Shown here: in pieces, positions 6,512 through 12,817 of the stretch
Numbering within the stretch: position 1 is the stretch's first letter
Layout of the letters: each line of letters begins with the position of its first letter
Origin: an uncultured Eubacteriales bacterium
Lineage (GTDB): Bacteria; Bacillota; Clostridia; Christensenellales; Borkfalkiaceae
DNA: 13,717 bases
Assembly: GCA_905211955.1 (NCBI GenBank)
Contig: CAJMCT010000020.1
Coordinates: 1-13,717 of the forward strand
Reading direction: 5' to 3'
The notes under the pieces: model-generated
The model's database searches: none
What the model saw: the letters and a program-made list of their open reading frames with translations, nothing else
What the model was told of the DNA's origin: nothing
Program-made: the position numbers and the translations under genes

Positions 6512-6799
6512 ATGCAAGGATATAAAGCAGATTGCACGCTAAACGAAAAAGATAGTCTTCAAGACCTATTAATGCAAGAAAAAACCATGGTAAAAGTATA
6601 CTCTACCGCGTGGACGGAAGGGGTTAGCAAGGGATTTAGAACACTTCTTAAAAATCACATCGTAGAGACGGCTACCGATCAATTAAACGTGTTTTGCGCC
6701 ATGACTGAACGCGATTATTACAAGGTAGAATCGGCGCCCGAAACGACTTTGTCAGAACAAAGAGATAAGTTTTCTAAAATCAAAAGTCAACTTTCTTAA
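6512..6799 (+). CDS. CotF-family spore coat protein
   Basis: A 95-residue protein resembling the coat F domain: LNEKDSLQDLLMQEKTMVK (10-28), then the helical YSTAWTEGVSKGFRTLLKNH stretch (30-49), then DQLNVFCAMTERDYYKV (56-72). CotF in Bacillus subtilis is a spore coat component made in the mother cell; many Clostridia carry shorter relatives of unclear localisation. The ATG at 6512 follows AAGGGGG (6496-6502), and the gene lies 14 bases after its small CotF-like partner. No membrane segment or signal peptide is seen. The hairpin at 6844-6871 downstream is the only terminator candidate, but it lacks a T run. Confidence 0.8.
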   Translation: MQGYKADCTLNEKDSLQDLLMQEKTMVKVYSTAWTEGVSKGFRTLLKNHIVETATDQLNVFCAMTERDYYKVESAPETTLSEQRDKFSKIKSQLS

Positions 6800-6843
6800 A
6801 AAGAGACAAAAGTTCTTAAAAACCGCAAAAAAAGATTGAAACA

Positions 6844-6871
6844 CCCCCTAAAAACGTTTGCTTTTAGGGGG
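6844..6871. other. Strong hairpin upstream of the queT promoter
   Basis: CCCCCTAAAA and TTTTAGGGGG form a perfect 10-bp stem around an 8-base loop. AACCGC (6821-6826) and GCGGTT (6876-6881) could add an outer 6-bp stem. No T run follows on the plus strand, so this is not a standard terminator for the cotF-like pair. The right arm overlaps the -35 box of the queT promoter. Confidence 0.6.
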
Positions 6872-6886
6872 CTGGGCGGTTATAAT
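6858..6886 (+). promoter_or_regulatory. Promoter of the queT leader
   Basis: TTGCTT (6858-6863) and a perfect TATAAT (6881-6886) lie 17 bp apart. Transcription would start near 6893, exactly where the riboswitch-like stem begins. Confidence 0.75.
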
Positions 6887-6892
6887 CATATT

Positions 6893-6929
6893 AGAAGGTT
6901 TTCGGACAACACTTCTTTAAAACAACCGA
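6893..6929 (+). ncRNA. preQ1-I-like riboswitch aptamer
   Basis: The 37-base leader element folds as a small H-type pseudoknot. P1 is AGAAG (6893-6897) with CTTCT (6912-6916). P2 is TCGG (6902-6905) in the loop with CCGA (6926-6929) in the tail. Between P2 and P1 lies ACAACAC, similar to the conserved ACAC whose last C reads preQ1 in known class I aptamers. The P1-P2 linker is A-rich (TTTAAAACAA). It sits right at the predicted transcription start and directly upstream of queT, the family expected to carry this switch. The exact length of P1 is uncertain, because the recognising C may be the first base of CTTCT. Confidence 0.75.
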
Positions 6930-6945
6930 GAAAAGTTTTGTATTT

Positions 6946-6984
6946 AACCTTTTTCGGTAATTTTATTCCGAGAAAGGTTTTTTT
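6946..6984 (+). terminator. Riboswitch-controlled terminator just before queT
   Basis: AACCTTTTTCGG (6946-6957) pairs with CCGAGAAAGGTT (6968-6979): 12 bp with one G-T, a 10-base loop and a T run up to 6984. An alternative pairing of CCGAGAAAAG (6926-6935) with CTTTTTCGG (6949-6957) would be the antiterminator. The aptamer's P2 strand CCGA is shared, so ligand binding should favour termination. The 3' arm also holds the AGAAAGG ribosome site of queT. Confidence 0.78.
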
Positions 6985-7494
6985 ATGTTTGGAATTACGA
7001 CAAGACAACTTATGAGATCGGGTATAATTGCGGCGCTTTACGTAGTGCTATCTTTAGTTGCGTTCCCGATTGCAAGTGGCACTATTCAAATAAGAATAGG
7101 CGAAGCCCTAACACTTTTGCCACTCTTTTTTTGGGAAAGTATCCCCGGTCTTTTCGTTGGGTGTTTTCTTATTAATCTTATAACGGGGTGCATGTGGCTA
7201 GATATAATTTTTGGAAGTCTAATCACTTTGTTTGCGTCAATATTAACGTACTTTGTGGGCAAAATTTTCCGCACCTTATTTTTTAAGGTGTTATACGGTG
7301 GAATTTTCCCCGTGCTTATGAACAGTTTTTTGCTTCCGCTAGTTTGGTATTACTGCTACGGACAAATGGAATATCTTTACTTAGTTCAAGTTTCAATCTT
7401 GACGATAGGGCAAGCCCTTTCCATTTACCTTATAGGCTCGGTGGTTTGTTTGATAACAAAGCATATGCAAGATAAAGGAATATTCGTTAAATAA
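6985..7494 (+). CDS. queT: QueT family transporter (queuosine precursor uptake, ECF S-component)
   Basis: This is a 169-residue membrane protein of the QueT family (PF06177), the predicted substrate-binding subunit of an ECF transporter for preQ1 or a related queuosine precursor. About five or six hydrophobic segments are visible, roughly at 12-30, 42-68, 73-92, 102-120 and 130-155. The family signatures are GTIQIRIGEALTLLPLFF (32-49), IPGLFVGCFLINL (53-65) and IIFGSLITLFAS (74-85). The energising ECF A/T subunits are not in the window. The ribosome site AGAAAGG (6971-6977) lies seven bases before the ATG, inside the leader terminator's 3' arm. The upstream preQ1-I-like aptamer supports the substrate assignment. 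A terminator follows and the gene appears monocistronic. Confidence 0.9.
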   Translation: MFGITTRQLMRSGIIAALYVVLSLVAFPIASGTIQIRIGEALTLLPLFFWESIPGLFVGCFLINLITGCMWLDIIFGSLITLFASILTYFVGKIFRTLFFKVLYGGIFPVLMNSFLLPLVWYYCYGQMEYLYLVQVSILTIGQALSIYLIGSVVCLITKHMQDKGIFVK

Positions 7495-7507
7495 AAATAA
7501 AGAAAAG

Positions 7508-7538
7508 AAAAAAGGTCGGCATCAACCGACCTTTTTTT
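7508..7538. terminator. Bidirectional terminator between queT and the DUF378 gene
   Basis: AAAAAAGGTCGG (7508-7519) and CCGACCTTTTTT (7526-7537) form a 12-bp inverted repeat with a CATCAA loop. T runs occur on the exit side of both strands, so it can end queT on the plus strand and the DUF378 transcript on the minus strand. Confidence 0.9.
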
Positions 7539-7549
7539 CTTTCACTTTT

Positions 7550-7765
7550 TTACCTTACTGTTCTAAAAGGATTGTAAACAATCCAGTAAAAGATAAGCCA
7601 AAGTGCTGAAATACCAACTAACGAGTAAATAATTCTCGATACTACGGCATTAGCACCGCTTCCGAAAATGAAGGCTACAAGGTTAAAGTCGAAAATACCG
7701 ACTAAAAGCCATACTATAGCGCCTATCAATACTAAACAAAAAGCAAATATCGATACAATTTTCAT
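7550..7765 (-). CDS. DUF378 family small membrane protein
   Basis: A 71-residue protein with two predicted membrane helices (about 4-24 and 44-65). The linker carries FDFNLVAFIFG (25-35) and is followed by SRIIYSLVGISALW (43-56), which is the recognisable signature of DUF378 (PF04070). The function of this family is unknown to me; its members are small integral membrane proteins widespread in Firmicutes. The ATG is at 7765-7763, with a G-rich ribosome site (GGGGGA) on the minus strand. It lies 46 bases downstream of the minus-strand 86-residue gene, with no hairpin between them, so the two are probably one transcript. It converges on queT and shares its terminator. Confidence 0.85.
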   Translation of the reverse strand: MKIVSIFAFCLVLIGAIVWLLVGIFDFNLVAFIFGSGANAVVSRIIYSLVGISALWLIFYWIVYNPFRTVR

Positions 7766-7811
7766 ATCTTTCCCCCGTAATTTAGTATGTGACGATAGGA
7801 AAGTTTTATAC

Positions 7812-8072
7812 TTAAAGATTTGCGTTTTCCAAAACTAGTCTATCAAAGTCGGGGCGCTCTATAAAATCGTCTTTAATAAAGCGCACGGTGTTATACTTGG
7901 CATAGTTAAAAAGGTGTGTCTTTATAACTACGGGTGTTTGAATATCCAAGTTTTCGCAAATTTCTCTTAAATAGTCGTAAAATAAAGAGTAATCCATAAT
8001 TTCGTTCTTTTCTAAAACGTACTGCTTTACGATTTTACCCTTTTTCATTACTTTTGCCCAAATTCTAATCAT
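7812..8072 (-). CDS. Hypothetical protein, 86 residues
   Basis: I do not recognise a named domain. The sequence is soluble, mixed alpha/beta in appearance and starts MIRIWAKVMKKGKIVKQYVL, then DYSLFYDYLREICENLDI (27-44), TPVVIKTHLFNYAKYNTVRF (46-65) and a DDFIERPDFDRLVLENA end (68-84). It has no signal peptide, no membrane helix and no cysteine pair likely to bind metal. The opening resembles small conserved Clostridia proteins of unknown function. A good ribosome site (AGAGGT, six bases before ATG 8072-8070) and a plausible promoter support it as a real gene. It precedes the DUF378 gene on the same strand. Confidence 0.75.
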   Translation of the reverse strand: MIRIWAKVMKKGKIVKQYVLEKNEIMDYSLFYDYLREICENLDIQTPVVIKTHLFNYAKYNTVRFIKDDFIERPDFDRLVLENANL

Positions 8073-8090
8073 TTTTTACCTCTTGAAAGT

Positions 8091-8120
8091 ATTTTACCAC
8101 AAAAGGCAGGGGTAAATCAA
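8091..8120 (-). promoter_or_regulatory. Predicted promoter of the minus-strand pair
   Basis: On the minus strand, TTGATT (8120-8115), an 18-bp spacer and an extended -10 TGG-TAAAAT (8099-8091) precede the 86-residue gene. Transcription would start near 8084, beside its ribosome site (8083-8078), giving a very short leader. Confidence 0.5.
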
Positions 8121-8136
8121 CTTGTAATCTTTTGTG

Positions 8137-8165
8137 TTGACAAAAATTATTATTAGTATTAGAAT
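8137..8165 (+). promoter_or_regulatory. Promoter of the Lrp-aminotransferase operon
   Basis: A perfect -35 TTGACA (8137-8142), a 17-bp spacer and -10 TAGAAT (8160-8165) make the best vegetative promoter in the window. The start is expected near 8172. Confidence 0.82.
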
Positions 8166-8179
8166 ATATACTAATAATA
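8148..8179. promoter_or_regulatory. Palindrome centred on the -10 box (likely Lrp operator)
   Basis: TATTATTAGTAT (8148-8159) and ATACTAATAATA (8168-8179) form a perfect 12-bp inverted repeat with an 8-base centre that contains most of the -10 box. TATACTAA recurs at 8167 and 8178, 11 bp apart. The position fits autorepression by the Lrp/AsnC protein encoded just downstream. Confidence 0.6.
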
Positions 8180-8206
8180 TACTAAAATGCGGGCGTATAC
8201 CCAAAC

Positions 8207-8210
8207 GGAG
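8207..8210 (+). promoter_or_regulatory. Ribosome binding site that sets the Lrp start
   Basis: GGAG lies six bases before ATG 8217. The in-frame ATG at 8187 has no such site and would add ten residues outside the usual family start. Confidence 0.7.
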
Positions 8211-8216
8211 TATGAT

Positions 8217-8708
8217 ATGGAACAATTAAGAAAAAACATTTTAAGTCTTTTAACCGAAAACGCAAGGTATTCTTTTGGTCAAATTGCCAAAATGCTTGGC
8301 GAAACCGAAAGTAAAATTCAAGCCGAAGTCGACAAACTCGAAAAAGAAGGGGTTATAGTTAAGTACACTGCAATTTTAAACACCGAAGTTATTGCCGAAA
8401 ACAGCGTTCAAGCACTTATTGAAGTTAAGGTCGCACCCCAAAAACTTAAAGGGTTTGACTCTTGCGCAGAAGAAATCTATAACTTTGAAGAAGTTAAAAG
8501 TTTATACCTTATGAGCGGTGGTTTTGATTTGGCGGTTTTCGTTGAAGGTAAAAACCTTTCCGAACTCGCGCGTTTCGTCGCCGAAAAGTTAAGCGTTATC
8601 GATGGCATTATCGGTGTTCAAACCCACTTCATACTCAAAAAATATAAGATCGAAGGTAATATTACCGAATCTAATCAAGAAAACAAAAGGCAGATTATCC
8701 ATCCGTGA
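8217..8708 (+). CDS. Lrp/AsnC family transcriptional regulator, AlaR-like
   Basis: Feast/famine regulators of this family sense amino acids and form dimers or octamers on DNA. From ATG 8217 the protein has 163 residues. An N-terminal winged helix-turn-helix lies at about 3-50 (with SFGQIAKMLGETESKIQAEV, 19-38), followed by a RAM/AsnC ligand-binding domain at about 65-145 containing ALIEVKV and the GGFDLAVFVEGK strand pair. ATG 8217 is favoured over 8187 by GGAG six bases upstream and by the usual family start. The stop overlaps the next gene's GTG by four bases, so translation is coupled. The pairing with an aminotransferase matches Bacillus subtilis alaR-alaT (yugG-yugH), where the regulator controls alanine transamination. 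A large palindrome on the promoter suggests autoregulation. Confidence 0.9.
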   Translation: MEQLRKNILSLLTENARYSFGQIAKMLGETESKIQAEVDKLEKEGVIVKYTAILNTEVIAENSVQALIEVKVAPQKLKGFDSCAEEIYNFEEVKSLYLMSGGFDLAVFVEGKNLSELARFVAEKLSVIDGIIGVQTHFILKKYKIEGNITESNQENKRQIIHP

Positions 8709-9877
8709 AAAATTTTGTAAGTAAAAAAGCCCAAAACTTAAAGCCTTCTGGGATAAGAAAGTTCTTCGACCTTGCATCTGGCAGGGGGGACGTTATCTCG
8801 CTCGGTGTTGGCGAACCGGATTTTATAACGCCGTGGGATATCCGCGACGCTGGTATTACTGCGCTTAAAAAAGGGTATACCCAATACACTTCTAATAGCG
8901 GGCTTCCCGAACTTAGAAAGGAAATTAGCGAATATCTATTAAAGCGCTTTAACGTAAGCTTTTCCATGGAAGACGTGGTAATCACCGTCGGTGCAAGTGA
9001 AGCAATCGATATTACTCTTCGTGCAATCGTTGACGATGGGGACGAGATTTTGGTTCCCGACCCTAGCTACGTTTCTTATAAGCCGTGTATCGAGCTTTGC
9101 GGTGGCGTTGCCGTTTCTATCCCTTGCTCTGGGGACAACGGATTTAAATTAACCTCCGAAAACTTGGAAAAGGTTATTACCCCTAAAACCAAGGCTATAA
9201 TATTCCCATATCCGAACAACCCAACGGGCGGTATTATGGAAAAAGAGTACATAGAAAAGATTATTCCCGTAATATTAAAGCACGACCTTTTAGTCGTTTC
9301 AGACGAGATTTACGCCGAACTAACTTACGGCAAACCCCATTGCTCTATCGCAAGTTTTCCTGAACTTAAAGATAGGGTAGTCTTAATAAGCGGTTTTTCT
9401 AAAGCGTTTGCTATGACTGGGTGGCGCGTGGGATACGTTTGTGCGCCCAAAGAAATTAAGACCGCATTACTAAAAATTCACCAATACGCGCTAATTTGCT
9501 CGCCTATTTTTTCTCAATACGCTGCGCTTTCCGCTCTTAAATGTGGCAAGCAAGACGATTTTTCTACCGTTAGAGAAATGAGAGAAGAATACGACAAGAG
9601 AAGAAGGTTTATGCACAAGAGTTTCGAAGAAATGGGACTCAAATGCTTTGAACCGCAAGGCGCGTTCTATATCTTCCCGTCAGTAGAAAGCACTTCGCTA
9701 ACAGGCGAAGAGTTTGCAACCGCGCTTCTTAATGAAGAGAAAGTTGCCGTCGTTCCGGGCGATGCGTTTGGGGAGTTTGGCAAGTATTACGTAAGGTGTT
9801 CTTACGCTTACTCTATGAAATCGCTTGCAACCGCTATGGAAAAGATTGCAAGATTTGTTGAAAAACTTAAAAAATAA
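8705..9877 (+). CDS. PLP-dependent class I/II aminotransferase, AlaT-like
   Basis: This is a 390-residue fold-type I aminotransferase of the aspartate/alanine transaminase group. The key residues are visible: the internal-aldimine lysine K233 in SGFSKAFAMTGWRVGY (229-244), D200 and Y203 in SDEIYAEL for the PLP ring, the PNNPTGG motif (170-176), and R364 in YYVRCSYA as the likely substrate carboxylate-binding arginine. The glycine-rich GVGEPDF (34-40) fits the N-terminal substrate region. The start is GTG, overlapping the regulator's TGA by four bases. Its ribosome site is weak (AAAGG about 14 bases upstream), so it should depend on coupled translation. The context suggests alanine/pyruvate-glutamate transamination, but aspartate or an aromatic substrate cannot be excluded from sequence alone. 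Confidence 0.93.
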   Translation: MKNFVSKKAQNLKPSGIRKFFDLASGRGDVISLGVGEPDFITPWDIRDAGITALKKGYTQYTSNSGLPELRKEISEYLLKRFNVSFSMEDVVITVGASEAIDITLRAIVDDGDEILVPDPSYVSYKPCIELCGGVAVSIPCSGDNGFKLTSENLEKVITPKTKAIIFPYPNNPTGGIMEKEYIEKIIPVILKHDLLVVSDEIYAELTYGKPHCSIASFPELKDRVVLISGFSKAFAMTGWRVGYVCAPKEIKTALLKIHQYALICSPIFSQYAALSALKCGKQDDFSTVREMREEYDKRRRFMHKSFEEMGLKCFEPQGAFYIFPSVESTSLTGEEFATALLNEEKVAVVPGDAFGEFGKYYVRCSYAYSMKSLATAMEKIARFVEKLKK

Positions 9878-9882
9878 GGGCT

Positions 9883-11253
9883 ATGATTAAATTACCTGAA
9901 GGCAGTTTTTGCGCTTTCCCGTTTTTGAATACTTTGAAAAACGTGCTGAAATCCTACTGGATGACGGTAATTTTACTGTGCTTAGGATTATTTTGCTGGT
10001 TAACCGATAACACTATGATTTGTGTTTTCGTTTATCTGGCAATTTTTCTTTTGACGCTCGCTTTCGTCGAAGACGTTAAAATTTTGTTTTGTATGGTGAT
10101 GTACGTGTCGTTTTTTATAAACGACATCGTAGAAGACCCAAGGTGGCTTTACTATATCGGAGCTATCGCTTGTGCAATCGTCGCGCTTATTTGCTTTTTG
10201 GTGCGCTCCATGGTGCTTGAAAAAAACACGTTTAGGAAAGGTAAACTCTTCATCGGCTTTATCTTCGCACTCTTAGCGTTTACTGTTGGCGGAATAGCAA
10301 GACCCAACCTTTTAGCCCTTTTAATTACCTATGCGCTATTTATCGCAACGTATATCCTTTACTTTATAGCCGTAAATAAAACCCAAAACCTAACGCATTA
10401 TCTTTGCTTTTTATTCTTTATCGGCTCTATCGTTTTAATTGCTCAAAAAACCATAAACGGCTTATCTAATAAAGGACTTATAAACCCCTTTAACCCAGCG
10501 TTTTACTGTGCTCAAAACATAAACACCATTGCCGTATTTATAATGCTAGGCATGATAGGTGCGTTTGGACTAGGACTTGGTAAAAAATACGGATTTTTGT
10601 CTATACTAATTATACCGATAATATTCTTTGGCGTAATTACCACTTGTTGTAGAACGGTTATTGCCGTAAGCGGTGTAATAGTTTTACCGCTTATGATAAT
10701 GCTGGCAATCTTTGCAAAAAAGAAACTCGATAAAATCTATGCGTGGTCGGCGGTATTGCTAATCATAGGGCTTGCCCTTGCAATTCTATTTATAAAAAAG
10801 GAAATAGTTTTAGAGCAAATTATTCAAATGCTAGAAAAAACCGGCAAAGGATCAAATGGAAGAGACCAACTTTGGCAATGGTGTTGGGATAAGTTTGAAG
10901 AATTCCCAATCTTTGGGTACGGTTTTGTTGCCGACGAGCCCTTGCCAAGTTTAAGAAACGATATTCCGCTCGTGCTTGCGCATAATACTATACTGCAATG
11001 GTTAACTTCTTTGGGGCTTATAGGTAGTGCGTTTATATCGGTATTCTATTTTTATAAGTATTACGCAATCTTTAAGGGTTTTAGAAAGAGCAAGATAGCA
11101 ATGCTTGCAGTAGTTATTGCTTTGGCGCTTATAGGAACGCTTGACCAGTCTCCCACAATGGACTTTTTTGCTTTCTTTCTGCCTTTGCTTTGTATTGCAG
11201 GAACGGAGAACGACGAAGTTAAGCGCTTTGTTTTAGTAAAGGGTGAAAAATGA
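9883..11253 (+). CDS. O-antigen ligase-like polytopic membrane protein (Wzy_C family)
   Basis: A 456-residue membrane protein with about ten or more hydrophobic segments, the layout of O-antigen ligase / polymerase (PF04932) proteins. The conserved late-loop signature is present: GRDQLWQWCWDKFEEFPIFGYGF (326-348), followed by AHNTILQWLTSLGLIG (366-381), with R327 and H367 as candidate functional residues. An earlier TCCRT (254-258) fits the conserved Arg after a membrane helix. Such proteins join or polymerise lipid-linked glycans outside the membrane. In a Gram-positive the product would be a wall glycan or capsule rather than LPS, and the substrate is unknown. The stop overlaps the cardiolipin synthase start (ATGA). 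The start at 9883 has only AAGGG two bases upstream, which is a weak site. Confidence 0.82.
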   Translation: MIKLPEGSFCAFPFLNTLKNVLKSYWMTVILLCLGLFCWLTDNTMICVFVYLAIFLLTLAFVEDVKILFCMVMYVSFFINDIVEDPRWLYYIGAIACAIVALICFLVRSMVLEKNTFRKGKLFIGFIFALLAFTVGGIARPNLLALLITYALFIATYILYFIAVNKTQNLTHYLCFLFFIGSIVLIAQKTINGLSNKGLINPFNPAFYCAQNINTIAVFIMLGMIGAFGLGLGKKYGFLSILIIPIIFFGVITTCCRTVIAVSGVIVLPLMIMLAIFAKKKLDKIYAWSAVLLIIGLALAILFIKKEIVLEQIIQMLEKTGKGSNGRDQLWQWCWDKFEEFPIFGYGFVADEPLPSLRNDIPLVLAHNTILQWLTSLGLIGSAFISVFYFYKYYAIFKGFRKSKIAMLAVVIALALIGTLDQSPTMDFFAFFLPLLCIAGTENDEVKRFVLVKGEK

Positions 11254-12815
11254 AAAGGAAAATAAAAATAAGGGATGCTAAGGGCGTTAAGGAAAGGGAA
11301 ATAACCTACGTTCCAATGCGCTTTGCTTTAGCGCTAACGATAATGCTTTTTGAAATATTGGCAATCATAGCAGTTGTGGTTGCCCTTTGTATTTACGTGC
11401 CTTATTTTTACGTTTTAGCATATATAACGCAAATAGTTTGCGTACTAAGAATTATCGCTTCCGACGATAATCCAGATTACAAAGTGCCGTGGCTACTTTT
11501 CGTTCTTATTTTGCCGGTTGCAGGTTTTATGCTATACTTTATGCTTTATTCGAGAAAACTTCCTAGAAAACATATAAAAAGGATAGAAGAACTTCGCAAA
11601 AAGACGTATACAAAGGACGACGAGAAAGAGTTTATCACCTTAAAAGAAAAAGACGGAGTTGCATCAAGCCACGCAAAAATGCTATGCGGTATTGCCGAAA
11701 CGCACTTATTTTATGGTAAAAACCAAAAGTATTTTCCATCAGGGGAAGAACTTTTTTCAATCATGTTAGAAGACCTAAAAAAAGCCGAAAAATTCATTTT
11801 TATGGAATACTTCATTATTGAAGAAGGCGAACTTTGGAATTCTATTTTAGAGATTTTAAAAGAAAAAGCCGACAAAGGCGTAGAAGTAAAAATCGTTTAC
11901 GACGACGTGGGGTGCATGACCACACTTCCGGGAAACTACGCAAAGAAACTTAAAAAATACGGAATTAACGCAACGTGTTTTGCAAGACTTAAAGGACAAG
12001 CCAACAACGAATTTAACAATCGTTCGCATAGAAAAATAACCGTAATCGATGGGGTTATTGGCTACACGGGTGGCGCAAATATTGCCGACGAGTACGTAAA
12101 CAAAAAAACTCGTTTCGGGCATTGGAAAGATTCGGGTATTAGAATCGAAGGCGAAGCCGTTCACGAACTTACAGAACTTTTCCTTGGCGACTATTCGTTT
12201 AACGTAAAAGAAATTCCAGAGCCTGAACACGATTACTATCCCACGACTACAACTGAAAAGGTAGACGGATATTTAATACCGTTTGGCGACGGACCAAATC
12301 CGCTTTATAAAACTAGAGCAAGCAAAAACGTCGTTCAAAATATGCTTTCGGTTGCAAGCGAATACGCGTACTTAACTACACCTTACTTAATTATCGATAA
12401 CGACTTATGTAATAGCATAGAAAACGCAGCGCTACGCGGGGTTGACGTTAAAATTATACTTCCGCACGTGCCCGATAAAAAGTTGGTGTTTTGGATAACT
12501 CAAAGTTATTATAAGCGCCTTATGAAAGCGGGTGTAGAGATTTACGAGTATACTCCAGGATTTATTCATGCCAAAAACTACGTGGTAGACGGAAAGTACG
12601 CAATGGTTGGCACCGTTAATCTCGATTACAGAAGTTTAGCGCATCACTTTGAAAATGCCGTTTGGCTTTACGAGTGCGAGTGCATAAAAGACGTTAAAAA
12701 AGACATTGACCAAACACTAGAACAATGTATAAGAATTAAAGAAGATACCAAAAAGAACGGCGTGATAAAGTCGTTTGTTCGCGCAATAATAAAAATCTTT
12801 GCGCCATTAATGTAG
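11250..12815 (+). CDS. cls: Cardiolipin synthase (phospholipase D superfamily)
   Basis: Bacterial Cls condenses two phosphatidylglycerol molecules into cardiolipin and glycerol at the membrane. Two membrane helices lie near the N terminus (about 25-50 and 53-100 in two parts). Both HKD catalytic motifs are intact: H260-K262-D267 in NRSHRKITVIDG with following GGANIADEY, and H440-K442-D447 in FIHAKNYVVDG with GTVNLDYRS. The 521-residue length fits the family. The ATG overlaps the previous gene's stop by four bases, which suggests coupled expression with the O-antigen ligase-like gene. The opening 20 residues are highly basic. Alternative phospholipase D-type activities are possible, but the two-helix, two-HKD layout strongly favours Cls. 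Confidence 0.94.
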   Translation: MKRKIKIRDAKGVKEREITYVPMRFALALTIMLFEILAIIAVVVALCIYVPYFYVLAYITQIVCVLRIIASDDNPDYKVPWLLFVLILPVAGFMLYFMLYSRKLPRKHIKRIEELRKKTYTKDDEKEFITLKEKDGVASSHAKMLCGIAETHLFYGKNQKYFPSGEELFSIMLEDLKKAEKFIFMEYFIIEEGELWNSILEILKEKADKGVEVKIVYDDVGCMTTLPGNYAKKLKKYGINATCFARLKGQANNEFNNRSHRKITVIDGVIGYTGGANIADEYVNKKTRFGHWKDSGIRIEGEAVHELTELFLGDYSFNVKEIPEPEHDYYPTTTTEKVDGYLIPFGDGPNPLYKTRASKNVVQNMLSVASEYAYLTTPYLIIDNDLCNSIENAALRGVDVKIILPHVPDKKLVFWITQSYYKRLMKAGVEIYEYTPGFIHAKNYVVDGKYAMVGTVNLDYRSLAHHFENAVWLYECECIKDVKKDIDQTLEQCIRIKEDTKKNGVIKSFVRAIIKIFAPLM

Positions 12816-12817
12816 AA

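Noticed and set aside
8187..8216. Longer Lrp frame starting at ATG 8187
   Set aside because: No ribosome site precedes it; GGAG at 8207-8210 fits ATG 8217, and the family usually starts there.
11856..12230. 124-residue minus-strand reading frame
   Set aside because: It is fully inside cardiolipin synthase, opposite its first HKD region, and has no ribosome site or domain.
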